Shown here piece after piece: positions 62,728 to 64,000 of a DNA stretch of 64,000 nt. The notes beneath the pieces are model-generated. The model had not been told where the DNA came from, made no database searches, and saw only the letters and a list, made by a program, of their open reading frames with translations. The DNA is from Hyphomonas sp. Mor2 (GTDB lineage: Bacteria > Pseudomonadota > Alphaproteobacteria > Caulobacterales > Hyphomonadaceae). The stretch lies in NCBI RefSeq assembly GCF_001854405.1, contig NZ_CP017718.1:682001-746000 (forward strand). The letters are read 5' to 3'. Within the stretch, counting starts at the first letter, position 1. The number at the start of each line of letters is the position of its first letter. The translations under genes and the position numbers were made by a program.

Positions 62728-63663
62728 TCAGTCGCGCCAGACAATTTCGCTGTCCGTATAACCCTGGAAATATAAGGCGGCTGTCAGGTCGGTGACATTG
62801 ATCGCGGCGTCCGCGGCGGCGGCCACGATCGGCTTGGCGTGGACGGCGAGACCTAACCCCGCCGCTTCGATCATCGCGAGATCATTCGCGCCATCGCCCA
62901 TGGCGAGGGCATCGCTGCGGGTAATCCCATTTGCAAAGGCGCAATCATCAAGAGCTTCGAGCTTGGCCTCACGCCCCAGGATCGGGCGGCCAACCTCTCC
63001 GGTCAGGGCGCTGCCATCATCGATCAGCGTGTTGCCCTTGTGCGCGTCAAATCTCGTCGCCGCAGCCACGCGTTCAGTGAAAAAGGTGAAGCCGCCGGAG
63101 ACCAGCAAACAAAACGCCTTGTTGGACGACATGGTTGCCGTCAGCGTCTTGGCCCCGGGCATGATGGTGATGCGCTCATCAAAGCATTGCTGCAAGGCCT
63201 CCAGGGCGAGGCCGTTCAGTTTGCCCACGCGCTCTGTCAGCGCGCCTTCGAAGTCGAGTTCCCCGGCCATAGCGCGTGCGGTGATCGCTGCGATCTCGTC
63301 CTTCAGTCCGGCATAGGCAGCCAGTTCATCCAGGCATTCCTGCTGGATGATGGTTGAGTCCATGTCCGACACGAGCAGCTTCTTCTTGCGGTTTTGCACG
63401 GGAAGAAGGGCAATATCAGCGGTGCCCTCGAAGGCGTCTCTCAGGCTGACCCGCGCTTGCGGGACCCGGCTCGCATCCGCGTCCACAGCCAGTTCAACAG
63501 CGGACCATTTGCCCTCGGCTCCGAGCAAGCGAACCGGTGCTGTCGCTGACAGTCCAGCCGACAGACAAGCGGATTCAAGCGCCTCGCCGAGCGGTGTGAA
63601 GCCGTAGCTTTTCGGGGCGACCGCTACCGCTATGTGTTTGGAATCAAGGGTTTTTGCGGTCAT
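62728..63663 (-). CDS. serB: Phosphoserine phosphatase
   Basis: 311 residues from the ATG at 63663; the frame runs on through the miaA gene without family features. After an N-terminal ACT-like region (to residue 90) comes the HAD core with DMDSTIIQQE (Asp100, Asp102), SGGFTFFTERVA, and the late motif ALAMGDGANDLAMIEAAG. It removes phosphate from phosphoserine in serine synthesis. The stop abuts the degP stop with no gap. It is divergent from miaA with 51 bases between starts. Confidence 0.95.
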   Translation of the reverse strand: MTAKTLDSKHIAVAVAPKSYGFTPLGEALESACLSAGLSATAPVRLLGAEGKWSAVELAVDADASRVPQARVSLRDAFEGTADIALLPVQNRKKKLLVSDMDSTIIQQECLDELAAYAGLKDEIAAITARAMAGELDFEGALTERVGKLNGLALEALQQCFDERITIMPGAKTLTATMSSNKAFCLLVSGGFTFFTERVAAATRFDAHKGNTLIDDGSALTGEVGRPILGREAKLEALDDCAFANGITRSDALAMGDGANDLAMIEAAGLGLAVHAKPIVAAAADAAINVTDLTAALYFQGYTDSEIVWRD

Positions 63664-63714
63664 CACAGCATTCCTGTCTTTACGCGTTGCGGCGTGCTTC
63701 TTACGACTGATTGT

Positions 63715-64000
63715 ATGAAACCTGCAATCCTTATTCACGGCCCTACTGCGAGTGGGAAGTCGGCGCTGTCCGTGGCGTTGGCCAAGCGCGTGGATGGGGA
63801 GGTGATCAACGCAGACTCGATGCAGGTCTATCGCGACCTGCGCGTGATCTCGGCGCGTCCCGCCGCCGCCGAAATGGATGGGATTGAGCATCATCTGTTC
63901 GGACACGTTTCAGCCGATGAGCGGTATTCCACCGGTAAATGGCTGGATGACATCAAACCCGTCATTGCCAAGGTTCAGCGCCGCGGAAAAGTTCCGATCA
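63715..64000 (+). CDS. miaA: tRNA dimethylallyltransferase, 5' part
   Basis: The first 95 codons are visible; the gene runs past the window end. The start ATG is followed by ILIHGPTASGKSALSVALA (P-loop), then VINADSMQVYRDLRVISARP and the HHLFGHVSADERYSTGKW segment, which are MiaA hallmarks. It attaches a dimethylallyl group to A37 of tRNAs reading codons starting with U. The serB-miaA divergent pair has a short shared promoter region. Confidence 0.94.
   Translation, partial: MKPAILIHGPTASGKSALSVALAKRVDGEVINADSMQVYRDLRVISARPAAAEMDGIEHHLFGHVSADERYSTGKWLDDIKPVIAKVQRRGKVPI

Noticed and set aside
63664..63906. Longer N-terminus for serB
   Set aside because: The open frame continues through the start of miaA, but the family begins at the Met at 63663 and the added residues are arginine- and histidine-rich without any motif.

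Overview
The window reads as a chromosomal segment of a marine alphaproteobacterium, most likely Hyphomonadaceae/Maricaulales. This is an inference from protein content and compact GC-rich gene layout; no rRNA or species marker is present. Supporting signs are the hflK-hflC-DUF2065-degP block, a conserved short MKDWCNNDGARR protein, a ligase-associated helicase/exonuclease pair, many small lipoproteins, a wax ester synthase, and an orphan NtrC-type response regulator. No phage, insertion sequence, CRISPR array, rRNA or complete tRNA gene was found. About 68 protein genes are supported, two of them cut by the window ends.

Layout. 1-3.7 kb: the tail of a histidine phosphatase, a candidate small RNA, a DUF374 acyltransferase, a secreted Cys-free acidic protein, a flavin reductase, then a 580-base AT-rich leader ahead of a small conserved protein. 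3.7-9.7 kb: core metabolism (gph, glmU, rpiA, gor, a GST-like protein, gluconokinase). 9.7-16.2 kb: a lipoprotein, a PKHD-type dioxygenase, mmsB, and a cofactor cluster (moeA, TauE/SafE exporter, moaB, moaC, thiG). 16.2-22.2 kb: a DsbA-like protein, an M48 protease with TPRs, and an Fe(III) ABC importer (fbpABC). 22.3-28 kb: a small unknown protein, thiO, acyl-CoA dehydrogenase, two lipoproteins, a crotonase. 28-29.5 kb: a repeat island with a DUF559 nuclease-like gene between two copies of a REP-like unit. 29.5-35.4 kb: the ligase-associated DEXH helicase and metallo-beta-lactamase exonuclease, separated by a secreted protein and a serine hydrolase. 35.4-48.9 kb: bfd with a Fur-like box, an Ada-like repair protein, gloA, an alpha/beta hydrolase, a desaturase, an Old Yellow Enzyme, tandem HCCA-isomerase-like proteins, nitroreductase, an ECF sigma factor with a DUF6768 partner, an ABC ATPase, a zinc-ribbon protein and an exported VOC protein. 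49-56.4 kb: thiolase, MFS transporter, WS/DGAT with an alpha/beta hydrolase, and a sigma-54 response regulator. 56.5-64 kb: diguanylate cyclase, Mrp ATPase, hflK, hflC, DUF2065, degP, serB and the start of miaA.

How the genes fit together. The cofactor genes share sulfur-carrier chemistry (molybdopterin and thiazole), and thiO lies 6.5 kb away. Acyl-CoA dehydrogenase, crotonase, thiolase, WS/DGAT, desaturase and two paralogous hydrolases suggest active fatty acid turnover and storage. gor, the GST-like protein, gloA, HCCA-isomerase-like proteins, nitroreductase and OYE form a dispersed glutathione/redox detoxification set. fbpABC and bfd point to iron homeostasis, and the Lhr-type helicase, exonuclease and Ada-like protein to DNA repair.

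The least explained sequence is the DUF559 repeat island (28.0-29.5 kb), the leader before the 3473 gene, the 440-623 candidate RNA, and hairpins placed at ribosome binding sites. Another clear pattern is that eight of seventeen convergent gene pairs overlap by exactly four bases in CTAG or TTAG. No single undescribed system is proven; the DUF559 unit is the strongest candidate for follow-up.
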